NCBI RefSeq assembly: GCF_007993815.1
Contig: NZ_VJWE01000018.1
Coordinates: forward strand, 62,001-126,000
Length of the DNA: 64,000 nt
Origin: Acidovorax delafieldii
GTDB taxonomy: Bacteria > Pseudomonadota > Gammaproteobacteria > Burkholderiales > Burkholderiaceae_C
Reading direction: 5' to 3'
The notes under the pieces were generated by a model. It saw only the letters and a list, made by a program, of their open reading frames with translations. It ran no database searches and was not told where the DNA came from. Shown here one piece after another: positions 10,572 to 17,810 of the stretch. A program made the translations under genes and the position numbers. Position 1 is the stretch's first letter. Each line of letters opens with the position of its first letter.

Positions 10572-11501
10572 ATGCTGGCGGTTGATGACATCCCTTGCGC
10601 GATGATGATCACGGACCCGGTGGGGCACATCGTGCGGATGAACAGGGAGTTCCTTGTCCTGATCGGGGGCACGGAGGCGTTTTGGCTCGGCCACTCCATG
10701 GATGAACTGTTGACACCAGCTTCTCGAATTTTCAGCCAGACCCACCTGTTTCCCACGCTGCATCACGCCAAGAGTGCGCGCGAAGTATTCCTCCACCTGC
10801 GCGGTGTTGGCGGCGAGACTGTTCCTGTCATGGTCAATGCGGTCAGCAAGCGCCTGGAGACGGGCGACCACATCGTATGGGCCTTTTTTGTGGCCCGCGA
10901 ACGCAGCCGTTTCGAAGGCGAGTTGATCAAGGCCCGTGCAGAGGCCCAGGGTCTTGCCCAGCGCTTGGCCGCCAGCAATGAACAGGTTGAATTGCAGAAT
11001 CGCCAGCTTTCGGAACTGAGTCTCTCTGATCCGCTTACAGGTCTTAAAAACCGCCGTGCGCTGGAATTGACCGTGCAAGAGTGGCAACGGACGGCCTCTC
11101 GACAGAGTTCCGTGTCGTTGTTGATGGTGGACGTGGACTACTTCAAACGGATCAACGATGCGCATGGCCATCCCGAGGGCGACCGGGTGCTGGTGAACTT
11201 TGCTCGCCAGTTACAGGCAGGCGCCCGTGGTTCGGACCTGGTGGCGCGATACGGCGGGGAAGAATTCGTCCTCTGGTTACCTGATGCGGACGCAGAAGCC
11301 GCTGCCCGAATCGCGGAGCGGGTGCACAAATGCGCCAGACGGGTTCGCTCATTGGCGGGGCCAGTAACGGTCAGTGTCGGGCTGGCATGTGCAGTACACC
11401 AAACCGGAGCGGATTTCCTCGCCCGGCTGCTAAAACGCTCTGATGAAGCTGTTTACAGGGCAAAGGCGCTCGGGCGCAACTGCACAGTGGTTAGTGACTG
11501 A
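10572..11501 (+). CDS. PAS-GGDEF diguanylate cyclase paired with the RsbQ-like hydrolase
   Basis: A 309-residue soluble protein: an N-terminal PAS domain (about 5-105), a coiled-coil linker (about 110-150) and a C-terminal GGDEF domain (about 150-309). The active-site motif is intact as GGEEF (228-232), and RGSD five residues before it is a classical I-site (RxxD) for product inhibition, so it should make c-di-GMP. In Bacillus the RsbQ partner is a PAS-PP2C phosphatase; here the PAS domain is joined to a cyclase instead. GAGGGCGG precedes the ATG. No membrane segment is seen, so sensing is cytoplasmic. What the PAS domain detects, presumably a product of the hydrolase, is inference. Confidence 0.88.
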   Translation: MLAVDDIPCAMMITDPVGHIVRMNREFLVLIGGTEAFWLGHSMDELLTPASRIFSQTHLFPTLHHAKSAREVFLHLRGVGGETVPVMVNAVSKRLETGDHIVWAFFVARERSRFEGELIKARAEAQGLAQRLAASNEQVELQNRQLSELSLSDPLTGLKNRRALELTVQEWQRTASRQSSVSLLMVDVDYFKRINDAHGHPEGDRVLVNFARQLQAGARGSDLVARYGGEEFVLWLPDADAEAAARIAERVHKCARRVRSLAGPVTVSVGLACAVHQTGADFLARLLKRSDEAVYRAKALGRNCTVVSD

Positions 11502-11576
11502 GTCACCAAGCCTCGCGCAGCTCACCAGCGTTTGGAATAGTGATAGCTTCCCCCGCAAAGAACGTTCGCGGTGAGA

Positions 11577-12080
11577 CTACTTGGATGGCATGGCTGCTTG
11601 GCGGTCCACCATCATTTGCATCATCTGCTCCATCATGGCCATACGGCGCTCCATTTGAGCGTGCATGCCCATCATGCCTCCCATACCCGAGTTTCCGGAG
11701 GCTGCAGGCATGGCAGGTTTGGTCTGCGCCCCTTGCTGCATCATTCCCATCCCCATGCCACCAGAACTAGCCGCGCCCATCGTGGCCATGCCTGACTGCA
11801 TGAGCTTCATGTGCTCCTCCATCAGCGCTGAGCGTTCGGCGGGAGTCTTGGCCGCCTGCATTTTTTTGTGCATTTCCTGCATCGCCTTCATCTGACGATC
11901 AAAGGCGTCCGGTGCAGACGCGGCAGTGGCTGCCGGGGCAGACTGGGTTGTGACGCCGCCGCTCTGTGCATCTCCGGGGTGGTGGCCTGCGTGTTCGTCC
12001 TCAGGTTTTGGCGATTGCGCGACGGCACAGCCTGCCACGAATAGGGTTGTCAACAGCCCAGCGACGATGTTCAGACGCAT
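11577..12080 (-). CDS. Met- and His-rich lipoprotein, putative copper-binding
   Basis: A 167-residue predicted lipoprotein: signal peptide MRLNIVAGLLTTLFVAGC with lipobox VAGC (Cys18), then a low-complexity region with HAGHH, an Ala/Pro/Ser linker, a charged helix (about 60-95) and a C-terminus rich in methionine (GGMGMGMMQQ, GMGGMMGMH, RRMAMMEQMMQMM). Methionine clusters of this kind bind Cu(I) or Ag(I) in periplasmic resistance proteins; no named family is certain. AAGGAG lies just upstream of ATG 12080. It follows the HMA chaperone gene with a gap of 18 bases on the same strand, so the two are probably one operon behind the promoter at 12453-12483. It converges with the PAS-GGDEF gene. Confidence 0.7.
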   Translation of the reverse strand: MRLNIVAGLLTTLFVAGCAVAQSPKPEDEHAGHHPGDAQSGGVTTQSAPAATAASAPDAFDRQMKAMQEMHKKMQAAKTPAERSALMEEHMKLMQSGMATMGAASSGGMGMGMMQQGAQTKPAMPAASGNSGMGGMMGMHAQMERRMAMMEQMMQMMVDRQAAMPSK

Positions 12081-12098
12081 GATGGTCTCCTTGGTAGT

Positions 12099-12422
12099 TC
12101 AACTGCAGCATGACGACGTCTGCCTTGCACCGTCTTGATCCACATCAACAGGGGTTACGGGCCGAGACGCACAGCAGCAGCCACCGGTTGTTCGGCGAGA
12201 TGCAGGACTCACCGCCGCGTCTGCTTTGTATCCAGCACGCTCAATTGCGGAGCGGACAAGCTCCACAGTGTCGTCTTCGGCTTGCCCAGGAACGCGGACC
12301 TGCCGCGCGGCCACATCGATTTCTACTTCGACGCCCGCTGGCATTTGAGCCTGAGCGATTGCCCGACGAATGCGCTTCGCGCAACCGCCGCATGTCATAT
12401 CAGGAACATTGAAATGGACCAT
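12099..12422 (-). CDS. HMA-domain copper chaperone with Cys-rich tail
   Basis: A 107-residue protein with one heavy-metal-associated domain (about residues 1-68). The metal site is MTCGGC, followed by the usual alpha-beta pattern ending in ERAGYKA. A cytoplasmic copper chaperone or MerP-like carrier role follows from the family. Unusually, the domain has a roughly 35-residue extension containing GGCCCAS and ending in SSCCS, giving two extra cysteine clusters. I chose ATG 12422 because AAAGGAGG lies five bases upstream; a GTG eight codons earlier lacks this. The CueR-type promoter 30 bases upstream supports induction by copper or silver. Confidence 0.82.
   Translation of the reverse strand: MVHFNVPDMTCGGCAKRIRRAIAQAQMPAGVEVEIDVAARQVRVPGQAEDDTVELVRSAIERAGYKADAAVSPASRRTTGGCCCASRPVTPVDVDQDGARQTSSCCS
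12135..12148. promoter_or_regulatory. Perfect FNR/Anr-type box inside the HMA gene
   Basis: TTGAT-CCAC-ATCAA matches the FNR consensus at all ten defined positions. It lies within the 3' end of the HMA gene, centred 61 bases before the start of the Met-rich lipoprotein gene on the minus strand. If used, transcription would start near 12100 and the site would sit near -41.5. The downstream -10 is weak (CATGCT), so function is uncertain. Confidence 0.4.
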
Positions 12423-12452
12423 GTGAGCCTCCTTTGGTTGATTCACTGTTTG

Positions 12453-12483
12453 ACTATGAACCTTTCCACGATGAGAAGGTCAA
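12453..12483 (-). promoter_or_regulatory. CueR-type promoter for the HMA/lipoprotein pair
   Basis: On the minus strand TTGACC (12483-12478) and CATAGT (12458-12453) are 19 bp apart, with the dyad ACCTT...AAGGT spanning 21 bp across the spacer. This is the layout of CueR/CopR-controlled promoters such as that of Escherichia coli copA. It lies 31 bases upstream of the HMA chaperone start. No MerR-family gene is next to it or elsewhere in the window. Confidence 0.78.
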
Positions 12484-12830
12484 GCTCATTCGCAAAGATC
12501 AACCGGGCATCAAGATCGAGAGCGGCACTCGCTCAGGCAGACAAGGCTATGCCGATTCGATCATGCTTGGCGAGCTGCATGCTGAGAGGCACTTAACGTC
12601 TTTCCGAGTCGACTGCGAAGCTCGCGAACCTGCTTGAACTGGCTTCAAGGCGCAACACGTGTCAGGAGCCAACGTATTGGTGTTCTCCATCTCCATCCAA
12701 AAAAATGGCCCACCGCTCCGAACGTCCGATGAGAGTTCGTCAGCGGACTTCCATGGTGGCTGGACGAGCGACCGCAACCGCTGCACTGCAGTCCATCACC
12801 CGCAAAGCGGCGCGTCTCTATCACCTCCAT
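12484..12830. other. Intergenic stretch between the copper block and the satellite-like region
   Basis: About 350 bases without a supported gene. Several short frames are open on both strands, but none has a ribosome binding site, a recognisable family or consistent codon use. This is where a divergent MerR-family regulator would normally sit; I looked for one on the plus strand and did not find it. Confidence 0.5.
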
Positions 12831-13841
12831 CTAAACACGCGCAGGAGGCAACACGAGTCCTGTCCTGAGCACTCGGCCCAACTGCGGCATAGCCACCCTC
12901 ACGAGCAGGTCTCGTTTGGCCAGATAGTCAGCAACCCGTTGGAACCCCGCAATCGTTGCATCATCAAGTCCGCTGAAAACGCCAACACCGCAGTAAGTAA
13001 AACGAGACTTGTATGTTGGCTCGTTGCAGTTGTGGTACAGCCCCGCTCCCTTCGTCACTTTGTTCTTCCACAGCTCCCCGATGAGTCGAGCGATCGTCAC
13101 ATCCTGGCGAACTTTCGATCCATTAAAGAGCAGCATCAGATGCATGTGCGGGCCCTTTCGTACCCCGTACTCAATCTTGGCGGCATAGCCAAGAAAGCTC
13201 GTTTCAAAACCCTCCTTGATGGCGTCCAACAGATCACTCCAGTGGTCTAGGATTTCGTGTCTTGAATCGACTTGGGCTGCGTATTGTTTACCGTAGCCCA
13301 CATCGAGTCTGATCACCATGAGCTTGGGGTATCTTCTTTTGAACGCGAGCATTCGTTTGACCAATGCCCCACAGGCACGTTCCCGCTCTCGTCGCGCGTT
13401 GTCAATTTTTGATCTGCCGAACCAGCTCCCATACACAACCATTAGCCCGTCAAGGATCTCCATTGCCAGAGTCAGTGCCGCACCACTCGACAAATGCTCA
13501 GTCATGCTTCTTCCAATTAAGACTGGCGGAAGCGCCCGATCCAGGCATGCGATGTGCGGATCGCTCTTTCCGAGTCGAACCCACTCGATCACCTCAGAGA
13601 GAGCCATACCCTCTAGAAGAGCTGCTAGCTTCTGGGCTCTTCGCACACGAGCATGAGGAGCCATAGAGAGCTTTTTCTTACCTCTTCCAATCGGGCAAGT
13701 GGATTGCAATGCCGATTGCAATTGCGTCATCCATACAAGCGATCCCTTGTCTACAGTGACCAAGCAATCTGATGTTTCGCTCACTCCACCAACATGTGAG
13801 TCCAATAGGTCTACAAACATTTCACTTACTCCATTGCTCAT
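12831..13841 (-). CDS. YagK/YfjJ (inovirus Gp2-like) replication-type protein
   Basis: A 336-residue protein whose C-terminal half (about 165-320) matches the YagK/YfjJ C-terminal domain, related to inovirus Gp2 replication proteins. Visible features are RLDVGYGKQY, the GPHMHLMLLFNG segment (an H-x-H motif of the HUH type), WKNKVTKGAGLYHNCN and the late VADYLAKRDLLV. Such proteins are found in filamentous phages and in P4/YfjI-type satellite elements, where a role in initiating replication is presumed. The N-terminal half has no clear match. It is read away from the AT-rich tandem-repeat region at 13842-14265, a possible origin. The real start could be a later ATG; none has a strong ribosome binding site. 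Confidence 0.75.
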   Translation of the reverse strand: MSNGVSEMFVDLLDSHVGGVSETSDCLVTVDKGSLVWMTQLQSALQSTCPIGRGKKKLSMAPHARVRRAQKLAALLEGMALSEVIEWVRLGKSDPHIACLDRALPPVLIGRSMTEHLSSGAALTLAMEILDGLMVVYGSWFGRSKIDNARRERERACGALVKRMLAFKRRYPKLMVIRLDVGYGKQYAAQVDSRHEILDHWSDLLDAIKEGFETSFLGYAAKIEYGVRKGPHMHLMLLFNGSKVRQDVTIARLIGELWKNKVTKGAGLYHNCNEPTYKSRFTYCGVGVFSGLDDATIAGFQRVADYLAKRDLLVRVAMPQLGRVLRTGLVLPPARV

Positions 13842-14265
13842 TCATTCGAATGAATATTGATTTGCCATTTCCAAGTCAACTACACTCACTGTACAGAAGA
13901 GAGATGAGAGACTTATCCGATATCGAACAATAGCCTTATGAGAGGTATCTCAGCACTGAGAGACTGACCTTATAGAGCAGTCAATAGATAACACAGATAC
14001 CACATCACCTATCACCTATCACATATCACATATCACATAACATATACTCCACCCATAAAAACTATCTACGCAATAAAAACCCCCAGCATATCCCGACGCT
14101 TTAGGCAAAAAAATTGAATTTAACTCATACAAATCGCATCTGAGTTACATCCGTTCGAAACCCGCTTTACGCACCCACAAGGCCTCTTGTCGAGATGCCC
14201 AGAGCTATTAACGAATCACAGAAGGCTGAGATGGTGTTCAGCCAATCATTCAATTAAACCCAGTC
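13842..14265. other. AT-rich intergenic region, candidate replication origin
   Basis: About 420 bases of conspicuously AT-rich, non-coding sequence between the Gp2-like gene and a divergent unknown gene. It contains five tandem 7-bp units (14004-14038), a TTATCCGAT resembling a degenerate DnaA box (about 13913-13921) and several short purine tracts. Position next to a Rep-like gene, AT richness and tandem repeats are typical of plasmid or phage origins; this remains inference. Confidence 0.4.
14004..14038. repeat. Five tandem 7-bp repeats (ATCACMT), iteron-like
   Basis: Two copies of ATCACCT (14004-14017) are followed by three of ATCACAT (14018-14038), with degenerate units on either side. 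The 7-bp period is direct and uninterrupted, without spacers, so it is not a CRISPR. It lies 162 bases upstream of the Rep-like gene start and could be a protein-binding array. Confidence 0.65.
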
Positions 14266-15219
14266 ATGTTCTTTCGCCAACTCGACAACAGCGACTCCAT
14301 TGCCAGGCCTTTCAAAAACTCCTCACCACGACTAGTGGAAGTACTGGCATGGGTACACGAAAGGTCACTACTCCTATCCCACGACTTCGAATCAAAGAAG
14401 TGGACCTATGCTGAGGCGATTGACGTTCTCCAAAAGATACTTTTTGATGGAGTGCCATTGCCTCCTTTTCTCTTCCTGCAAGAGAAGAGTTCAGAGCGCA
14501 ATGAACAAAACCCGGCAGTCGCTCTGAACGGATACCGATTACTCAATCTTCTCTATCAGGTTTTCTATCGAAGGTCACCGATAGACTGCATCGAAAGAGA
14601 GGGAGAGGGAGAGAAATCCATCGGCTTTCTCGCACTCGACTTGAAACATTGGAGGCAAAACAACCAGCGCTTTACCGGTGGCTCTATTGTTGATATCCCA
14701 TTCCTTCCGGACTCAGAACTAGAACCTACGTACAGCAGCAAACTAATTCCGGAGGAGGCAAGCTACCTGATTAGGCAAGGCCTTTTCCCATTACGAGCTC
14801 TTTGCCACCCAGGTGATCTATTGGCATGGCAGGTTGCGATGAAAGACTACTTGGAGTTGCGATCGCTTTTTGGCTACAAAAAAGACTTCTCATCTGGAGA
14901 TTTCTCTCCTTGGGAGCCTCGGGATTCGCACAATTCCGACCATTCAGACCCACAGGTTATTGCCAACGATTCCAAGCAGCCGCACTTGAATGAGAACGGA
15001 TTCGCAAGAGTGGACCTTCAGAACGATAGTGTTATTGGCAACTACTCGAAGCGGATCGCACTCATGGGCGACATGCTTGAATTGGTAGAGATCCGCACCA
15101 AGCAATGGATGGCCTTTCAGCAATACGAGCTCAATGTCGTCTGGGTCGCGTCTAGAGAAGTAGCAGCATCCATGCAACCATGGGAGCCGTTCGAAATCAA
15201 AGACGAAAGTGACAGGTGA
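14266..15219 (+). CDS. Unrecognised 317-residue protein, weakly DUF262-like
   Basis: I do not recognise this protein with confidence. It is soluble, with no signal peptide or membrane segment. Residues about 45-105 (WTYAEAIDVLQKILFDGVPL PPF..., then ALNGYRLLNLLYQVF) recall the start of DUF262/GmrSD-type proteins, where a short helix and IPPI strand precede a DGQQR motif. Here the DGQQR is replaced by LNGYR, so if related it would be catalytically altered. The middle is acidic and Ser/Asp-rich (about 210-255), and the end is ordinary helix. Codon use and composition are AT-richer than the flanking copper genes. No ribosome binding site is obvious before ATG 14266. It stands alone, divergent from the Rep-like gene. 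Confidence 0.55.
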   Translation: MFFRQLDNSDSIARPFKNSSPRLVEVLAWVHERSLLLSHDFESKKWTYAEAIDVLQKILFDGVPLPPFLFLQEKSSERNEQNPAVALNGYRLLNLLYQVFYRRSPIDCIEREGEGEKSIGFLALDLKHWRQNNQRFTGGSIVDIPFLPDSELEPTYSSKLIPEEASYLIRQGLFPLRALCHPGDLLAWQVAMKDYLELRSLFGYKKDFSSGDFSPWEPRDSHNSDHSDPQVIANDSKQPHLNENGFARVDLQNDSVIGNYSKRIALMGDMLELVEIRTKQWMAFQQYELNVVWVASREVAASMQPWEPFEIKDESDR

Positions 15220-15288
15220 CGCTCAAACGCAAGCCCCCTCTAAAGGAGGCATTGCGATGGCTTTTTCGGGGGGTGTGGTTCACCAAGC

Positions 15289-15657
15289 TCAGCTGATGAG
15301 GCACGCATCTGGGCCGTGCTGCATCAACCAATTGGGGCGCTTCCCATGGCCCGTCCAAATCTTTCCAGTTGTCGGATCACGGTAACTGCGGCGGGTAGTT
15401 GACCCAACCTTCTGAAATGAATTCGAGGGTGTCGGAAGCGGCAACACCTCTTTCAGGTCTTCAGCCGTTAGCTGATACCTCTCAATGCACTGAGCGACTA
15501 CTTTGAGTCCTTCCGCGACCATTGCTCTGCGTAGATTGGACAGCTTGTCATCCACATTTCGCTTCTCTTCAGCGACGGCCAAGTATTGGTCCAACACAGA
15601 TTGCTTGGGCGGGTTGGATTGAGCCGTGTGGGCTGCCAACATTTTTTCAATTGTCAT
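15289..15657 (-). CDS. H-NS family nucleoid protein (first of two)
   Basis: A 122-residue H-NS-like DNA-binding protein. The N-terminal two-thirds is a helical oligomerisation region (about 15-65), and the C-terminus carries the family signature YRDPTTGKIWTGHGKRPNWL (about 93-112), the AT-hook-like minor-groove motif. It would silence AT-rich, recently acquired DNA such as the flanking region. ATG 15657 is preceded by AGAGGATC at a suitable distance; six codons further upstream is another start without this. A second paralogue is at 25411-25686. It lies between the unknown 317-residue gene and the DUF3987 pair. Confidence 0.87.
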   Translation of the reverse strand: MTIEKMLAAHTAQSNPPKQSVLDQYLAVAEEKRNVDDKLSNLRRAMVAEGLKVVAQCIERYQLTAEDLKEVLPLPTPSNSFQKVGSTTRRSYRDPTTGKIWTGHGKRPNWLMQHGPDACLIS

Positions 15658-15749
15658 TTTGATCCTCTTTCTCAATCAGTTTTTTCGGGGAAGGCGATCT
15701 TTGCGGGCAGGGCGGAGGCCATATTTGTGACTTTTTTTGACGGAGGGGG

Positions 15750-15782
15750 CCTGCAAACCTGCTGAACTAGCGGGTTTGCAGG
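15750..15782. terminator. Hairpin downstream of the DUF3987 gene
   Basis: CCTGCAAACC (15750-15759) and GGTTTGCAGG (15773-15782) form a perfect 10-bp stem with a 13-base loop, 77 bases after the DUF3987 stop on the minus strand. No T-run directly follows on that strand (a run of seven A lies further along), so it may be a weak terminator or an RNA-stabilising structure. Confidence 0.45.
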
Positions 15783-15858
15783 GGGGTCTCCTATCAAATC
15801 GAAGCCACTTTCGTGATGGTGTTGACCGCCACCGATCCGCGGCAAGATTCACGGTGAC

Positions 15859-17106
15859 TTAAAACGACGGCCGGTAGCCCGTGAACGGCCCAAGCTGGCC
15901 AGGTTGCTGGAAGCCAAGGCCATTCGGCAAACTGGAGATTTGAGGTTCGTGCTGCGCCATGGAAAATGAATGGACCAAGGGCCTGAAGTACTCCCGCACC
16001 AATTGGATACGGGCGCCGCCCTTAACGCGCTCTTCAGTCAAGGCACCCTGGCGCACCAAATAGTCGATGGCTGCGTCAAAGCGCTTTGGCAAGCGCGATG
16101 CATTCGGCCCATAAGTACGGAGTTGACTCCTTGGAAAACTGCTCATCCGAAACCAGCCGTGCGCATTGATTTGCTCCACCAGAAAGTTCTGAAGCTTAAT
16201 TGCGTCCTCAAACGCATGCGAGTACTGGTTCGGCTCACCAAAGAGTCGCTTGTACTCCTCCAAGTGCCATCGCATGAGAGAGATTGCATCGTGCATCGTG
16301 CCCTCGTCGATGTCACCATCGAGCTGAAAGAAACAATGCATCACACCGGCCATTCGGGTTGCAATCTCGACTGCCTTCGATGCCTGATCACGAACATCCG
16401 CATAAGCGCCGTCCGGACGCAGACTCAACTCCATTTCAGCGGCAAACTGTTGCCGCAGACGAGTAGCCCCGGCTGTCAGTCGAAGAAGCCGTCGAGTCAC
16501 ATCAGGGTCCCGAAGAATCTCATTGCTGCGGGTTTCACCCTCATGTCTAAGACGCTGAAATCGCCTGACTGCCGAGTGAGACCTGTTGGGACTATGCCCC
16601 CCCACTCCTCGGTATCCTTGCGTGCTCTCCACATAAGCCCACACGCCTCTGCAAGCAAATCCCGATTCGCGCGCCATGTAGTGATTCTTCTCAAAGAAGC
16701 GCCGGAACGGCTCCGGTTGAATCGCGAGAAAGACCACAACCCTTGGGTTTTCGACAACGATGGATCCGCTACTCAATCGATCATGGTTTAAGGTGGTTCC
16801 ATCCCACGTCTTATTCCACACGGCAAGGTGTGCGAGCGTTTGACCGCCGGTAACAGTCCCCCCCTCGTCGGCCATGACGATAGCGGTGCCACCAGATGAT
16901 GCAAGCCCCTCCAAAAAGGCGGCTGTGGTCGTATCGCCAAATTCGCGAAGACCTGGCATAAATGGCTTGGGGCGTAATCCGACATGTAATCGGTACTGCT
17001 CCTGAAGCAGCTTGGCCTTTTCGTCACAAGAGGTCTTAGTGATCTTTTTCAGGAGGCGCTTGCATTCGGCCGCCCAAGCTGCTTGTTCCGGGCTTTTAGG
17101 CTTCAT
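15859..17106 (-). CDS. DUF3987 (YfjI-type) ATPase, C-terminal part as separate gene
   Basis: A 415-residue protein corresponding to the larger, C-terminal part of DUF3987/YfjI proteins, presumed primase/helicase-like ATPases of satellite elements. The Walker B-like segment AIVMADEGG is at about residues 74-82, followed by the family's WDG and conserved helical region. The Walker A part is missing here and is encoded by the preceding frame (17096-17404), which overlaps this gene by 11 bases. Its own start has GAGGAG seven bases upstream, so it is probably translated by coupling. Either the protein naturally works as two chains, or a frameshift split an ancestral single gene. The 3' end is followed by a hairpin at 15750-15782. 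Confidence 0.78.
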   Translation of the reverse strand: MKPKSPEQAAWAAECKRLLKKITKTSCDEKAKLLQEQYRLHVGLRPKPFMPGLREFGDTTTAAFLEGLASSGGTAIVMADEGGTVTGGQTLAHLAVWNKTWDGTTLNHDRLSSGSIVVENPRVVVFLAIQPEPFRRFFEKNHYMARESGFACRGVWAYVESTQGYRGVGGHSPNRSHSAVRRFQRLRHEGETRSNEILRDPDVTRRLLRLTAGATRLRQQFAAEMELSLRPDGAYADVRDQASKAVEIATRMAGVMHCFFQLDGDIDEGTMHDAISLMRWHLEEYKRLFGEPNQYSHAFEDAIKLQNFLVEQINAHGWFRMSSFPRSQLRTYGPNASRLPKRFDAAIDYLVRQGALTEERVKGGARIQLVREYFRPLVHSFSMAQHEPQISSLPNGLGFQQPGQLGPFTGYRPSF

Positions 17107-17404
17107 GGTTGGTCTCCTCGATCTTCTTCATCAAGATCTTCGTGACCGTGGTCTTGCGCTCTCCTTTGTCCGCAACTACTGCCACGATCAGGCTACAGGG
17201 TGTTGCCTCACCGGTCAGTCCTTCCACGTCGACCTGGGCTTGTGTCACTGACGCCATGACGGCCATCATTGCGCTGCCGATGAGCGGCGCAGGCGCTTGG
17301 GTCATGTCCATGACATCGTTAAAGATTTCGTTCAATTCTTGGTTAGCGAAGGCACCGAATGGATAAGCCTTCGTGTGCTCTGACTTGGGTGGAATAAAAA
17401 ACAT
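17096..17404 (-). CDS. DUF3987 (YfjI-type) ATPase, N-terminal part with Walker A
   Basis: A 102-residue protein matching the N-terminal part of DUF3987 ATPases: the start YPFGAF, a helical segment, and the nucleotide-binding segment VVADKGERKTTVTK (about 78-91), the family's Walker A variant GERKTTV. It stops about nine residues after this region, and the rest of the family domain continues in the next, overlapping frame (15859-17106). ATG 17404 has only a weak GAGA-type ribosome binding site. It follows alpA by 69 bases. Alone it could bind but not hydrolyse ATP; a complex with the second part is likely. Confidence 0.7.
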   Translation of the reverse strand: MFFIPPKSEHTKAYPFGAFANQELNEIFNDVMDMTQAPAPLIGSAMMAVMASVTQAQVDVEGLTGEATPCSLIVAVVADKGERKTTVTKILMKKIEETNHEA

Positions 17405-17431
17405 TTGTTGTCTCTGTGTGGGTCTATCGAT

Positions 17432-17449
17432 GGGGGACTTTTGTCCCCC
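17432..17449. repeat. Perfect hairpin between alpA and the DUF3987 genes
   Basis: GGGGGAC (17432-17438) and GTCCCCC (17443-17449) form a 7-bp stem with a TTTT loop. It lies 28 bases upstream of the DUF3987 N-part start and 25 after the alpA stop. It lacks a T-run on the minus strand, so it is more likely an mRNA processing or attenuation element than a terminator. Confidence 0.5.
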
Positions 17450-17473
17450 CGCTGGTTGAGTAGAAAAAAGAAG

Positions 17474-17728
17474 CTAGCTGTGGGCACCTCCTTTTCTGAC
17501 CGGCTGTCGCGACAAAGCAACCTGCTTTGCCAGCCAAACCCGGACTTCCTCCTCGATCCAGTAGTTGCCCCTGCCCATTCCCAACTTGATCGGCCGTGGG
17601 AAGTCGGGATCGAAGTACGGGCCTTTCGCATTGAGCGCGTTGTGGATGGAAGCTGGGCACTTGTGCGTCAGTTGCTGGACCGTCTTGCGGTCAATGAGCG
17701 TGCCTTCAAAAGCAGGAGAGTGGTTCAT
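17474..17728 (-). CDS. AlpA-family DNA-binding regulator/excisionase
   Basis: An 84-residue winged-helix protein of the AlpA type: RKTVQQLTHKCPASIHNAL as the helix-turn-helix, then FPRPIKLGMGRGNYWIEEEV and WLAKQ, the usual wing and closing helix. AlpA-like proteins act as regulators or excisionases of P4-like elements and commonly sit beside the integrase and YfjI-type genes. Here no integrase follows. GGAAG precedes ATG 17728. The gene contains one copy of the palindrome TGTCGCGACA (17505-17514) that recurs at 18317-18326. It probably starts the operon that continues into the DUF3987 pair. Confidence 0.8.
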   Translation of the reverse strand: MNHSPAFEGTLIDRKTVQQLTHKCPASIHNALNAKGPYFDPDFPRPIKLGMGRGNYWIEEEVRVWLAKQVALSRQPVRKGGAHS

Positions 17729-17778
17729 GGTGTCTTCCGTGTTGGGAAGACTGAACTTTCCTTTTTTGATTTCTTGGG

Positions 17779-17810
17779 TTCTATTGCTTTCTCACGCGAA
17801 AACAATAGAA
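17779..17810. promoter_or_regulatory. Inverted repeat upstream of alpA, putative operator
   Basis: TTCTATTG (17779-17786) and CAATAGAA (17803-17810) are perfect 8-bp arms 16 bases apart, about 50 bases upstream of the alpA start. The position suits a repressor or autoregulation site. No promoter hexamers are convincing enough to name. Confidence 0.45.

Noticed and set aside
12434-12637. A possible divergent regulator on the plus strand beside the CueR-type promoter
   Set aside because: The short open frame has no helix-turn-helix or MerR-like sequence and no ribosome binding site; it overlaps the promoter itself.
14004-14038. CRISPR-like tandem repeats
   Set aside because: The repeats are only 7 bp, directly adjacent, and lack spacers; no cas gene is near.
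17432-17449. An intrinsic terminator after alpA
   Set aside because: The hairpin is perfect but lacks a T-run on the coding strand, so I report it only as a hairpin.
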